In this document: piece by piece, positions 17,440 through 27,411 of the stretch
Position numbering within the stretch: position 1 is the first letter of the stretch
Layout of the letters: every line of letters starts with the position of its first letter
Source of the DNA: Sva-07 sp963707515
GTDB lineage: Bacteria; Actinomycetota; Acidimicrobiia; Acidimicrobiales; Ilumatobacteraceae
DNA: 64,000 bases
Direction: 5' to 3'
Assembly: GCA_963707515.1 (NCBI GenBank)
Contig: CAVPQI010000001.1
Span: 1 to 64,000, forward strand
Position numbers and translations under genes: made by a program
Notes under the pieces: generated by a model
Databases searched by the model: none
What the model was told of the DNA's origin: nothing
The model's input: only the letters and a program-made list of their open reading frames with translations

Positions 17440-18246
17440 TCAGCGGTCGAGATCGCGCAGCGTCGCCAGCATCTCGGCGTGGACCGTCGGAGCGGCGACG
17501 ACGACCTCGGCGGGACGTGCCGGGCCGCCGGCGAAGTCGGACGACGACGCACCGGCCTCATGGCAGATCAGCAGCCCGGCGGCGAGGTCCCACGAGTGGA
17601 GGAACTCCTCGAAGTACACGTCGAGGCGGCCGCTGGCGACCGAGCACAGATCGATCGCCGCCGACCCGAAGCGGCGGATGTCGCGCACGATGGGCAACAG
17701 GGCAGCGACGCGGACCGCCTGCTCGGCGCGGACGTCGGGGGAGTAGTTGAAGCCGGTGCCGACGAGCGACGTCGCCAGGTCGGCCGGCGCCGAGCAGTGG
17801 ATCGGTTCGCCGTTGAGCGTCGCCCCCTGGCCGCGTCCGGCGGAGAACAGTTCGTCGGTCACGGGCACGTACACCGCACCGGCGACCCCACCGTCGGCGT
17901 CGACCACGCCGACCGATGTCGACCAGGCGGGGATGCCGTACACGAAGTTGACCGTGCCGTCGATCGGATCGAGGTGCCATTCGAGCCCCGAGGTGCCGGT
18001 GTGGCCGGCGCCCTCCTCACCGACGATCGAATCGTCGGGCCGGTCGGTGAGCAACGCCTCGACGATCAGCCGTTCCGCCGCTCGATCGAACTCGGTGACC
18101 GGGTCGGTGGGGGTCGACTTGGTGACGTGGGAGACGGCCCCGCCCGCGAGGGCGCGGCGTCCGTCGAGGGCCTGCATCCCCGCCCGTCGGGCGAGGTCTT
18201 CGGCGAGCTGGCGCAGCTCGTGGACGGTCGTGGCGTCGACGGTCAT
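17440..18246 (-). CDS. Inositol monophosphatase family protein
   Basis: A 268 aa Mg-dependent, lithium-sensitive type phosphatase. Motifs: VGEEGAG (first metal ligand Glu), the central DPIDGTVNFVYG, and the C-terminal WDLAAGLLICHEAGA. It could hydrolyse inositol phosphate, fructose-1,6-bisphosphate or histidinol phosphate; the family motifs do not decide among these. The start overlaps the preceding membrane-protein stop, indicating coupling. Myo-inositol supply would fit the PimB-like enzyme elsewhere in the window, but that is inference. Confidence 0.82.
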   Translation of the reverse strand: MTVDATTVHELRQLAEDLARRAGMQALDGRRALAGGAVSHVTKSTPTDPVTEFDRAAERLIVEALLTDRPDDSIVGEEGAGHTGTSGLEWHLDPIDGTVNFVYGIPAWSTSVGVVDADGGVAGAVYVPVTDELFSAGRGQGATLNGEPIHCSAPADLATSLVGTGFNYSPDVRAEQAVRVAALLPIVRDIRRFGSAAIDLCSVASGRLDVYFEEFLHSWDLAAGLLICHEAGASSSDFAGGPARPAEVVVAAPTVHAEMLATLRDLDR

Positions 18247-18539
18247 CGCGGTGCGTGCCCCACGCTCGCCCGGTCCTCGACCTCGCGCCATTCTCCCATC
18301 GCCCGCATCACCAGCACGGCGACGACCGCCATGCCGATGGCGGCGATCAAGGCGCCGATCAGGAGCCCGATGCCCTTCCACACACCACAGTCACCCTCGC
18401 ATTGCAGCGCCACGAGTGAGTAGCCGATCAATGCCCCGGCGAGCCCGCTGAGGCACACGGCGGCGAACGCGGCGACGCGGACCCCAACCGACGGCAGTGC
18501 CGACAGCGGTGCGGGTTCGACGGGCCGTGGCTCGTTCAT
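18243..18539 (-). CDS. Small membrane protein of unknown function
   Basis: A 98 aa protein with two hydrophobic segments (AAFAAVCLSGLAGALIGYSLV and IGLLIGALIAAIGMAVVAVLV, shown only in part as motifs). They are separated by a short loop with two cysteines (QCEGDCGVW), which may form a disulfide. No known family is recognised. It is the first gene of the pair with the inositol phosphatase, whose ATG overlaps its stop. It diverges from the ABC exporter genes with a 93-base gap. Confidence 0.65.
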   Translation of the reverse strand: MNEPRPVEPAPLSALPSVGVRVAAFAAVCLSGLAGALIGYSLVALQCEGDCGVWKGIGLLIGALIAAIGMAVVAVLVMRAMGEWREVEDRASVGHAPR

Positions 18540-18632
18540 CGACGTCGGAGCGTAACGGCGGTGCGAGGCGACGGGAGTGTGAAGTAGCGTCGCACCTCCC
18601 GTTTGCACCGGCAGGCGGGAGAGGGGACGACG

Positions 18633-19424
18633 TTGCGACTGTGGCTCGACGTCGCGCGGCGGAGCTTCCGGAGGTGGTCCACCTACCGGTTGGCGACGGC
18701 CGCCGGCGTGATCACGAACACGGTGTTCGGGTACCTGCGCGCCGACATCCTGCTCGCCGTCTTCGCCGCCAGTGCGGTGGAACCGGGCGGTTGGACGTCG
18801 GCGCAGTTGGTGACGTTCGCCTTCGTGACCCAGGCGCTGCTGTCCGGCACCGGGGCGTTCGGTGAGCCCGAACTGGCCGAGCGAGTCCGCACCGGCGACG
18901 TCGTCGTCGACCTCTACCGGCCCGTCGACCTGCAGGCATGGTGGTTCGCCGCCTGGTGCGGGCGCGCCGGGTACACGTTGCTGGCCCGTGGCGTCCCGCC
19001 GGTGCTGCTCGGGGCGATCGCCTTCGACCTCGTGTTGCCGTCCACGCCTGTTGCGTGGCTGGTGCTCACGGTCTCGGTGCTGCTGGCCTCGGTGATCGGT
19101 TTCGCCATCCGCTTCTGCACCAACCTCACCGCGTTCTGGCTGCTCGACAACCGCGGCCTCGACCAGCTCGTCACGCTGGTGCTGACGTTCTTCGGTGGAC
19201 TGCTGGTGCCGCTGGTCCTGTTCCCGTCGTGGCTCGAGCAGATCGCCCGCGCCCTGCCGTTCGCGGCGATGGTGCAGATCCCGGCGGAGCTGGCGATGGG
19301 CGTGTACGACGGGCCGTCGTGGGTCGCGCTGGCGAGCCAGGCGGCGTGGGCGGTGGCGTTGCTGGCGCTGGGGCGGATGATGCTCGCCGGGGCGACACGC
19401 AAGGTGGTGGTGCAAGGTGGCTGA
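18633..19424 (+). CDS. ABC-2 type exporter permease (PF06182-like), subunit 1
   Basis: A 263 aa integral membrane protein with about six hydrophobic segments and the start LRLWLDVARRSFRRWSTYR. This is typical of the paired ABC-2 permeases that work with a NatA-like ATPase. I chose the TTG at 18633 because a GGGAGAGGGG Shine-Dalgarno-like run sits 6-15 bases upstream; a TTG at 18603 lies upstream of that run. The exported substrate is unknown. Its end overlaps the second permease, and the ATPase follows two bases after that one, forming a complete exporter operon. Confidence 0.78.
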   Translation: MRLWLDVARRSFRRWSTYRLATAAGVITNTVFGYLRADILLAVFAASAVEPGGWTSAQLVTFAFVTQALLSGTGAFGEPELAERVRTGDVVVDLYRPVDLQAWWFAAWCGRAGYTLLARGVPPVLLGAIAFDLVLPSTPVAWLVLTVSVLLASVIGFAIRFCTNLTAFWLLDNRGLDQLVTLVLTFFGGLLVPLVLFPSWLEQIARALPFAAMVQIPAELAMGVYDGPSWVALASQAAWAVALLALGRMMLAGATRKVVVQGG

Positions 19425-20328
19425 CCCCGTCGCCGGCGCAAGGAGCCGCAGGAGGACTGCCTGGTGGCGTGGCAGCTGGCGCGGTCGGGGGAGCGGCACG
19501 GCGATCGGGTGCCGAGCGCGGGAGTGGCGTCTGCTGCTCGGCGTCTACCGAAGGCTGGTCGGCGCCCGCATCCGCTCCGACATGCAGTACCGCACGTCGT
19601 TCGTCCTCTTCCTCATCTCCCAGGCCGTCGTCACCGGCCTCGATCTCGCGGTGATCGTCGTCCTGTTCGAGGTCGTCCCCGAGCTCGGCGACTGGACGGT
19701 GGAGCAGGTCGCCGTGCTCTACGGGCTGACGACGCTCAGCTTCGGGATCGGCGACGTGTTCATCAGCCAGGTCGAGACCGCCGGTCGCTACGTCCGCGAA
19801 GGCAACTTCGACCGCTTCCTGCTGCGACCGCTGCCGACGCTCGTGCAGCTCTCGGCGAGCGAGTTCGCCCTGCGCCGCGTCGGTCGCTCGATCCCGGCGC
19901 TGGTGGCCCTGCTGGTCGCCCTGCCCGCCGCCGACATCGACTGGACGTGGGACCGGGTGCTGATCGTGCCGGTGACGATCGTGTCCGGGACGTTCATCTT
20001 CGGCGCCGTGTGGGTGGTGACGTCGTCGATCGCGTTCTGGGCGATCGGCGCCCAGGAGGTCGCCAACGCCTTCACCTACGGCGGCTCGTTCGCCCACCAG
20101 TACCCGCTCCACATCTACGCCCGCTGGGTACGGACCATCCTCGGCTGGATCGTGCCGATGGCCTTCGTCGCCTACGTGCCGACGATCCACCTCCTCGACG
20201 CGGCCAACCCGCTCGGCCTGCCGAGCTGGCTCGCCGCAGCACCACCGTTCGTCGCCGTCGCTGCCACCGCCGTGGCGTGGTGGGTCTGGCGGAGCGCAGT
20301 GTCCAACCATCAGAGCACCGGGAGCTGA
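19417..20328 (+). CDS. ABC-2 type exporter permease, subunit 2
   Basis: A 303 aa membrane protein with an Arg-rich cytoplasmic N-terminus and about six hydrophobic segments. DMQYRTSFVLFLISQ and GRYVREGNFDRFLLRPLPT are characteristic of the second permease in these exporters. It starts at GTG inside the end of the first permease gene and stops one base before the ATPase start. The two permeases probably form a heterodimeric channel. Substrate unknown; related systems export lipids, antibiotics or daunorubicin-like compounds. Confidence 0.78.
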   Translation: MADPVAGARSRRRTAWWRGSWRGRGSGTAIGCRAREWRLLLGVYRRLVGARIRSDMQYRTSFVLFLISQAVVTGLDLAVIVVLFEVVPELGDWTVEQVAVLYGLTTLSFGIGDVFISQVETAGRYVREGNFDRFLLRPLPTLVQLSASEFALRRVGRSIPALVALLVALPAADIDWTWDRVLIVPVTIVSGTFIFGAVWVVTSSIAFWAIGAQEVANAFTYGGSFAHQYPLHIYARWVRTILGWIVPMAFVAYVPTIHLLDAANPLGLPSWLAAAPPFVAVAATAVAWWVWRSAVSNHQSTGS

Positions 20329-20329
20329 C

Positions 20330-21328
20330 GTGACCACCCCGCCGAACAGTCCGACGACCGCGGCCGTGCGCTGCGAACACCTGACGAAGACCTTCGTCGT
20401 GCGCCAACGGGCCGGACGCGTGCGCCGCCACCGGCTCGACGTCGACGCCGTCGACGACGTCTCGTTCACGATCGAGCCCGGCGAGACCGTCGGCTACCTC
20501 GGGCCCAACGGCGCCGGGAAGTCGACGACGATCAAGATGCTGACCGGGATCCTGACGCCGTCGTCGGGATCGGTGCGCACGCTCGGCGTCGACCCGGCAC
20601 GGCAACGGACCGAGCTGGCGCGCCGGATCGGTGTCGTGTTCGGCCAGCGGACGCAGCTGTGGTGGGACCTCCCGCTCGTCGACAGCTTCGAACTGCTGCG
20701 CCACGTCTACCGCACGGACCGAGCCCGCCACCTGGAGAACCTGGCGACGTTCACCGAGCTCCTCGACCTCGGGCCGTTCCTGCTGACACCCGTGCGCCAG
20801 CTCTCACTCGGCCAACGGATGCGTGGCGAGCTGACCGCGGCGTTGCTCCACGATCCGGCGCTGGTCGTGCTCGACGAACCGACGATCGGCCTCGACGTCG
20901 TCAGCAAGCACGCCGTCCGCGACTTCCTCGCCGAACTGAATCGGCAGCGGGGGACGACGATCCTGCTCACCACCCACGATCTCGACGACGTCGAGCGGTT
21001 GTGCGACCGGATGATGATCATCGACCACGGGCGCGTCATCCTCGACGGCACCGTCGAGGGCTTCAAGACGACGCACGGCACGCGCCGCACGGTCGTCGTC
21101 GACCTCGTCGACGAGCAGGCGCCGCTGCAGGTCGCCGGAACCATCGTCACGGCGGTCGAGGGCAGGCGTCAGTGGTTGGCCTTCGACCGCCGGGAGACGA
21201 CGGCGGCGGCGGTCGTGGCGGGGATCGCCGCGGCGACGGCCCTCGAGGACCTGTCGATCGAGGAGCCCGAGATCGAAGCGCTGGTCCGTGAGGTCTACGC
21301 CACGCAACCGCCCGGCCGAGCGGTCTAG
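20330..21328 (+). CDS. ABC exporter ATP-binding protein
   Basis: A 332 aa ATPase of the NatA/DrrA type. Walker A is GPNGAGKSTT, the Q-loop lies in FGQRTQLWWD, the signature is LSLGQRMR, Walker B is ALVVLDEPT and the H-loop TTHDLDDV. The signature LSLGQ instead of LSGGQ is normal for this subgroup. The start is GTG one base after the permease stop. It completes a three-gene exporter. The last 80 residues form a regulatory C-terminal domain. Confidence 0.9.
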   Translation: MTTPPNSPTTAAVRCEHLTKTFVVRQRAGRVRRHRLDVDAVDDVSFTIEPGETVGYLGPNGAGKSTTIKMLTGILTPSSGSVRTLGVDPARQRTELARRIGVVFGQRTQLWWDLPLVDSFELLRHVYRTDRARHLENLATFTELLDLGPFLLTPVRQLSLGQRMRGELTAALLHDPALVVLDEPTIGLDVVSKHAVRDFLAELNRQRGTTILLTTHDLDDVERLCDRMMIIDHGRVILDGTVEGFKTTHGTRRTVVVDLVDEQAPLQVAGTIVTAVEGRRQWLAFDRRETTAAAVVAGIAAATALEDLSIEEPEIEALVREVYATQPPGRAV

Positions 21329-21338
21329 GCGTCAGACT

Positions 21339-22598
21339 GTGCCCGTGGACCGGCCGCGACGGATTCTCCACGTCGACATGGACGCCTTCTTCGTGTCGGT
21401 CGAGCTGCGCCGGCGGCCCGAGCTCGTCGGTCTGCCCGTCGTCGTCGGCGGCGCCGGCGCTCGTGGTGTCGTCGCCGCGGCGTCGTACGAGGCCCGTCGC
21501 TTCGGCGTCTTCTCGGCGATGCCGTCGGCGGTCGCCCGCCGCCGCTGCCCGCACGCCGTGTTCCTGCAGGGCGACCACGCCCACTACGGCGAAGTCAGCG
21601 CCGAGGTCCGGGCGATCCTCGATCGCTACACGCCACTCGTCGAACCGCTGTCGCTCGACGAGGCGTTCCTCGACGTCAGCGGCGCCACCGGGCTGTTCGG
21701 GGCGCCGCCCGACATCGCCCACCGCATCCGTCGCGACGTCGCCGACGAGCTCGCCCTGACGTGCTCCGTCGGCGTCGCACCGAACAAGTTCCTGGCCAAG
21801 CTGGCGTCCGTCGAGGCCAAGCCGCGCGCCACGCGGGCGGGCGTCGAGCCGGGCCCGGGTGTCGTCGTGGTCGAGCCCGACGGCGTGCGGGCGTTCCTCG
21901 ACCCGCTCCCCGCCGAGCGGCTGTGGGGTGTCGGGCCGGTCACGCTGCAGCGGCTGCACCGCATCGGGGTGCGCACCATCGCCGACCTGCACCGCCTCGA
22001 CGACGACCTGCTCGTCGGCGCCCTCGGCGCCTCGCAGGCCGCCCATCTGGCGGCGCTGGCGGCGGGCGACGACGACCGACCCGTCGAGCCGGACCGCGAC
22101 GCCAAGTCGATCGGTCACGAGGAGACGTTCGCCACCAACGTCCACGACGACGCCGAGGTGCGCCGCCACGTGGTGCGCCTCGCCGACGCCGTCGCCCAGC
22201 GTCTCCGGCGGGCCGGCGTGGGTGCCCGCACGATCACCCTCAAAGCTCGCTACGACGACGGGTTCCGGACCATCACCCGCTCGATCACCACCGCCGATCC
22301 GATCGACACCGCGGTCGGCATCGTCGCCGCCCTGGAACCGGTGCTCGCCGCCCTCGACCCGACCCCGGGCCTGCGCCTGATCGGGGTCTCCGGCTCGAAC
22401 CTCGTCGAACCGGTGACCCAGCTCAGCCTGCTCGACGACACCGGCCCACGCGATGCAGCGGCAGCGGCCGTCGACGCGATCCGCGAGCGGTTCGGCAGCG
22501 CCTCGATCGCCCCCGCCTCGACCGTCGAGCGGGGACGGGTCCGGGCCGCCGGAAACGGTGACGGACAATGGGGTCCGCGCGTTGAGGATCGCCCTTGA
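21339..22598 (+). CDS. dinB: DNA polymerase IV (Y-family)
   Basis: A 419 aa translesion polymerase. The palm carries the catalytic acids in HVDMDAFFVSVE and SLDEAFLDVSG. Finger residues include SYEARRFGVFSAMP, the thumb CSVGVAPNKFLAKLAS, and a little-finger domain follows. GTG starts at 21339 and 21345 are both possible. The C-terminal QLSLLDD resembles a beta-clamp-binding motif, which would recruit it to the replisome. It is followed 19 bases later by the DUF3040 gene, a pairing known upstream of dcw clusters in actinobacteria. Confidence 0.92.
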   Translation: MPVDRPRRILHVDMDAFFVSVELRRRPELVGLPVVVGGAGARGVVAAASYEARRFGVFSAMPSAVARRRCPHAVFLQGDHAHYGEVSAEVRAILDRYTPLVEPLSLDEAFLDVSGATGLFGAPPDIAHRIRRDVADELALTCSVGVAPNKFLAKLASVEAKPRATRAGVEPGPGVVVVEPDGVRAFLDPLPAERLWGVGPVTLQRLHRIGVRTIADLHRLDDDLLVGALGASQAAHLAALAAGDDDRPVEPDRDAKSIGHEETFATNVHDDAEVRRHVVRLADAVAQRLRRAGVGARTITLKARYDDGFRTITRSITTADPIDTAVGIVAALEPVLAALDPTPGLRLIGVSGSNLVEPVTQLSLLDDTGPRDAAAAAVDAIRERFGSASIAPASTVERGRVRAAGNGDGQWGPRVEDRP

Positions 22599-22617
22599 AC
22601 GTGCGATGATTGGACTC

Positions 22618-22947
22618 GTGCCTCTGTCCGAGGATGAACAGCGCATCCTGCGCCAGATCGAGCAACAGCTCGAGTCGGACCCGACGTTCTCGCAACGCGG
22701 GTACCGCGTGTCGCGCAAGCGGTCGCTGCTGCTCGCCGTCGGACTCGTCGGTGGCCTCGTCATCACGATCGGCGGGCTGGCGGTGAACTTCCTCGTCGCC
22801 TTCGCCGGCTTCGTGATCGTCCTGGTCATGGCGGTGATGCTCGAGTCGGAACTGCGCCTCTTGGGACGCGAGCGACTCGGTCAGCTGCCGATCTCGGCGT
22901 GGCTCCAGGGTCGCCGGCCCGAGTCGGCCGACGACACCGAACACTGA
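22618..22947 (+). CDS. DUF3040 membrane protein
   Basis: A 109 aa protein starting at GTG with PLSEDEQRILRQIEQQLESD, the DUF3040 hallmark. Two adjacent transmembrane segments follow (LLLAVGLVGGLVITIGGLAV and FLVAFAGFVIVLVMAVML). The family is actinobacterial and lies near mraZ; its function is unknown. It converges with the transglutaminase gene, with only 22 bases between the stops and no clear hairpin there. Confidence 0.85.
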   Translation: MPLSEDEQRILRQIEQQLESDPTFSQRGYRVSRKRSLLLAVGLVGGLVITIGGLAVNFLVAFAGFVIVLVMAVMLESELRLLGRERLGQLPISAWLQGRRPESADDTEH

Positions 22948-22969
22948 CCGCACCGAACACTGACCGCGC

Positions 22970-25180
22970 TCAGTGCCAGACGGTGAAGTAGCGCCACACA
23001 CGGTGACGTAGCGTCGACGACTCGTCGACTGCCCGATCGATCTGGCGAGCCCAGCTGTGACAGCGGCGGATCATCGTCGAACGCTGCGCATCGACGCGTT
23101 CGAGCACGCTCGTGCCCTCCGGCCCGTACGTGGCATCGGTCACCGCCGACGCCAGGTGGGAAAACGGTCGGTCGACGATCGGCAGCTGCCGCCGGGCGAC
23201 GTCGGCCGCCTCGAGCGGCGTGTCGGACGGACGGATCTCGACACCCGCCTCGCGGATGCGATCGACGGATCGGCGCCACACCCCGGCGAGCTGCACCTCC
23301 GGGGTCGCCACCCGGTGGCGGCGACGTACTCGACGCACCAGCCACGGCAGGGCGATCAACACCGCCACCAGGCCGACGACGAGAAACGGAACGATCGGAA
23401 CCGAGCTCGACGGCTCCTCGGCGCGCTCGACCGGCAACCCGTCGGTCGTCGGCTCCGGTTCGCCGAGGCCGAGGCCAGGCGCGACCGGCGTCGACGCCGG
23501 CGGGATCGGCGCCGCCTCGATGTCGGGCTGCAGCCCCTCCTGGACCGGCGTCGAATCCTGCTGCGGTGGCAGCCCGGTGTACGCCTCGGCGTTGGGGGCC
23601 CCACGACCCGGCGTCGGCTCGAAGGCCACCCAGCCGATGTCGTCGAACCACACCTCGGGCCAGGCGTGGGCGTTGCGGCCGCGGACCACGTAGACACGGT
23701 CGCCGGACTTCGTGCCCGACGTGAACCCGACGGCCACACGCGTCGGAATGCCGAGCGTGCGCATCATCGCCGCGTAGGTGCCGGCGAACTGCTCGCAGTA
23801 GCCGATGCGCTCGCGGAGGAACGTCTCGATGGCGTCGTTGCCGTGTCCCGCCTGCACCTCGAGGCTGTACTGGAACTCGCGCTGGAACCACGCCTGGAGC
23901 ATCCGCGCCGCGTCGTAGGGCGAGCTGGCACCGGCGGTGACGGCGCGGGCCGTCTCCTCGACGATCGGCGGCAGGTCGTCGGGCAGCGCCAGATAGATGT
24001 CGTCGCCGGGGTCGGTCGACGTCGCCTGCTCGAGGGCAGCGGCGTCGAGCAGGCGGACGCTCGACAAGATGTCGATCGTGTCACCGGTGGTGAGCTCGTC
24101 GTCGACCGTCAGCAGTGTCGCCGTCTCCGGCGCCCACCGGAGGTCGGACGGACCCGACCATTCGTACGGTTCCGGTGCCGCCGGCACCAGCGATCCCTCG
24201 AGCGCGGCGATCGTCACCTTCTGGCGGTTCGGGGTGCCGTTCGGGGCGAGCGTGCCCGCTGTCTGCAGCTGCTGCTCGGGCAGCGTCCACGTCGTCCCGT
24301 CGAACTCCGGGAGCGCCGTCGAGCGCCAGTACGACTCGAGGTCGGCGTTGACCCGGAACAACTCTTCGTCGGAACGGTTCGTCAACCGCGAGCGGATGTC
24401 GACGAGCGGGCTGATCAGCGAGGTCGAGCCGCCGACGTCGGTGCTCGTGTCGTAGACCGCCTCGGCGTGGGCACCCGGTAGGCGCGGCCCGACGATCCCG
24501 GCGCCGACGGCGACGACGACGATCGCCGCGGCGGCGGCCGGGGCCGTGCGTCGGAGAGCCAACTGACGAACCCGCGGAAGCTGCCCCGAGTGATACCAGC
24601 GGAGCACGACGACGACGAGCACACCGGCGGCGACGAGGAGCACCGTCAAGGCGATGCGCAGGCGCTCCGAACCGAGGGCTCCCACGAACACGAACAGCAC
24701 CCCGCCGGGCACCAGCGACTCGGCGCGGGCGAACGCACGGAACGCGAACGTGTCAGCGAGCACGACGGCTATCGCCGTGCCGAGAGCGGCCAGCACGTCC
24801 CATCCGCCGCCGTAGACGACCGGCGCCACCGCCAACCGGAACTGCTCGCGGACGTTCGACATCTCGAGGGTGAAGCGATCCCACGTCTCGGTCGTCGGCA
24901 TCCCCCAGGCGAACGTCTCACCGTAGAACAGCAACGCCACCAGCCACCCGATGACGGCCACGAGGAGCGGCACCGCCACCCAGGCGGGGATCCGCCGGCG
25001 GCGCAGCAACAGACCACCGCCGTGCCCGACGAGCACGATCGGCAGCAGCTCGTCGAGGAAGTGCCAGCCGGCGAAGACGCGGGCGAACCCCGCAACGACG
25101 GCCGTCGAGTAGATCGCCAACGCACCCGAGGCGATCAGATCGGCCTCCAGCGGGCGCGCCGCGGCGTCGTCGCCGGTCAT
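22970..25180 (-). CDS. Transglutaminase-like membrane protein (TgpA type)
   Basis: A 736 aa protein. The N-terminal third has about six transmembrane segments. An extracytoplasmic transglutaminase core follows with the catalytic triad visible: Cys in IGYCEQFAGTYAAMMR, His in GRNAHAWPEVWF and Asp in AFEPTPGRG context. One more membrane helix (VPFLVVGLVAVLIALPWLV) and a DUF4129-like tail end it. The start ATG 25180 overlaps the DUF58 stop; the open frame extends further upstream but only as antisense of DUF58. MoxR-DUF58-transglutaminase is a widespread operon; the substrate is unknown, perhaps envelope proteins. Confidence 0.87.
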   Translation of the reverse strand: MTGDDAAARPLEADLIASGALAIYSTAVVAGFARVFAGWHFLDELLPIVLVGHGGGLLLRRRRIPAWVAVPLLVAVIGWLVALLFYGETFAWGMPTTETWDRFTLEMSNVREQFRLAVAPVVYGGGWDVLAALGTAIAVVLADTFAFRAFARAESLVPGGVLFVFVGALGSERLRIALTVLLVAAGVLVVVVLRWYHSGQLPRVRQLALRRTAPAAAAAIVVVAVGAGIVGPRLPGAHAEAVYDTSTDVGGSTSLISPLVDIRSRLTNRSDEELFRVNADLESYWRSTALPEFDGTTWTLPEQQLQTAGTLAPNGTPNRQKVTIAALEGSLVPAAPEPYEWSGPSDLRWAPETATLLTVDDELTTGDTIDILSSVRLLDAAALEQATSTDPGDDIYLALPDDLPPIVEETARAVTAGASSPYDAARMLQAWFQREFQYSLEVQAGHGNDAIETFLRERIGYCEQFAGTYAAMMRTLGIPTRVAVGFTSGTKSGDRVYVVRGRNAHAWPEVWFDDIGWVAFEPTPGRGAPNAEAYTGLPPQQDSTPVQEGLQPDIEAAPIPPASTPVAPGLGLGEPEPTTDGLPVERAEEPSSSVPIVPFLVVGLVAVLIALPWLVRRVRRRHRVATPEVQLAGVWRRSVDRIREAGVEIRPSDTPLEAADVARRQLPIVDRPFSHLASAVTDATYGPEGTSVLERVDAQRSTMIRRCHSWARQIDRAVDESSTLRHRVWRYFTVWH

Positions 25181-26342
25181 GCCGACGCCTCCGTCGGGCG
25201 CGGTGCGACGAGGTCGAGACGGCCCCGGCCGACCAGCGACTGCCATCCGGCGGCGAACGCTTCCTCCGTCGTGGCGTCGACTGCCAGGCGACCCGACCCA
25301 CCGCCGGTGAGCACGACGACGAGCGTCGTCGTCGGATCGAGGTTGCGTTGTGCCAGGCGCCAGCCCGGCGAGTCGCGACTGCCGGTGACGACGACCAGCA
25401 GCCCGAGGCCCTCGGCGGGATCGCGATCGAGCGTCTCCAGGCGGGTGTGGCCGGTGGCGATCGTCGCCAGCACGCGCATCGTCGTCAACGCCACCTCCGG
25501 GCCGCGCAGGTCGATGCCACCGGCGGTGACGAAGCGGGTGACGAGCCCGGTTCGCGACGCCGCGTTGACGACGCTCGCCGCCGCCGTGACCGCCCGCTCG
25601 AAGGCGTCGGCGTCGGGATGGGCGCCGGGGCCGATGTCGAGCAGCACCGTGCATCGGTGCAGGCCCTCGACGGTGTGCTCTTTGACCATCAGGTCGTCGG
25701 TGCGCGCCGACGCCTTCCAGTCGATCGACCGCAGCTCGTCGCCGACCTGGTACTCGCGCAGGCCGTGGAAGTCGCCGGGTCCGAGCCGACGGGCCCGATC
25801 GAGCAACGCTGCGCCGAGCGAACCCTGACCCAGATGGGGCATGTCGAGCGGAAGGGCCCGCGGTGCGACCACGACCTGTTCGTGACCGGCGACGATCCGC
25901 TCCCGACAGGCGAGGCCGAGCGGGTCGCGCAGCTCGACGGTCAACGGGCCGAGCTCGGTGATGCCGCGGCGAGCACTGGGCAGGCGGTACCCGGTGGTGG
26001 TGCGCGTCCGCGGGGCCATCGGCGCCAGCGGCAACCGAGCGATCTGCACGTCGTCGGTGCCCCGACCGACCCGTTCCACGAGCGTGCACGCTGCCGACGG
26101 GAGGCGCCCGGCATGGTCGAGCTGGATGTCGACACGGCCGGTGTCACCGGCGACGAGCACCGAGGGATGGATCCACCGGGCGGCGGACACCGTCGGATGA
26201 CGCAGCACGACGTAGAGCGTGGCGAAGATCACGGCGATGATCAGCGCGCTGCCGATCACGAACAGCTCGATGATGGCGAAGACACGGCCGACGACGAGCG
26301 CCGCCACGCCGGCGAACACGACGATGATGCCGTGCGGCGTGA

Positions 26343-26346
<4 letters not shown>
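25177..26346 (-). CDS. DUF58 / von Willebrand A-like protein
   Basis: A 389 aa protein with two N-terminal membrane helices and the DUF58 signature GDFHGLREYQVGDELRSIDW. A region resembling a vWA fold follows (TVLLDIGPGAHPDADAFERAV). GTG start overlaps the MoxR stop, and its stop overlaps the transglutaminase ATG, so all three genes are tightly coupled. DUF58 proteins are thought to act with MoxR ATPases as chaperone-like pairs; the client is unknown. Confidence 0.85.
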
Positions 26347-27353
<1,007 letters not shown>

Positions 27354-27411
27354 GGCGGCAAAGGGTAGACCCGCCTGGGCACCAGCGACAGTCGGGGCTA
27401 CCGTCGCCCCG

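Noticed and set aside
22970..26089. A 1,039-codon minus-strand open frame that extends the transglutaminase far upstream
   Set aside because: The part beyond 25180 is an Arg/Pro-rich shadow of the DUF58 gene in another frame; the real start is the ATG at 25180 that overlaps the DUF58 stop.
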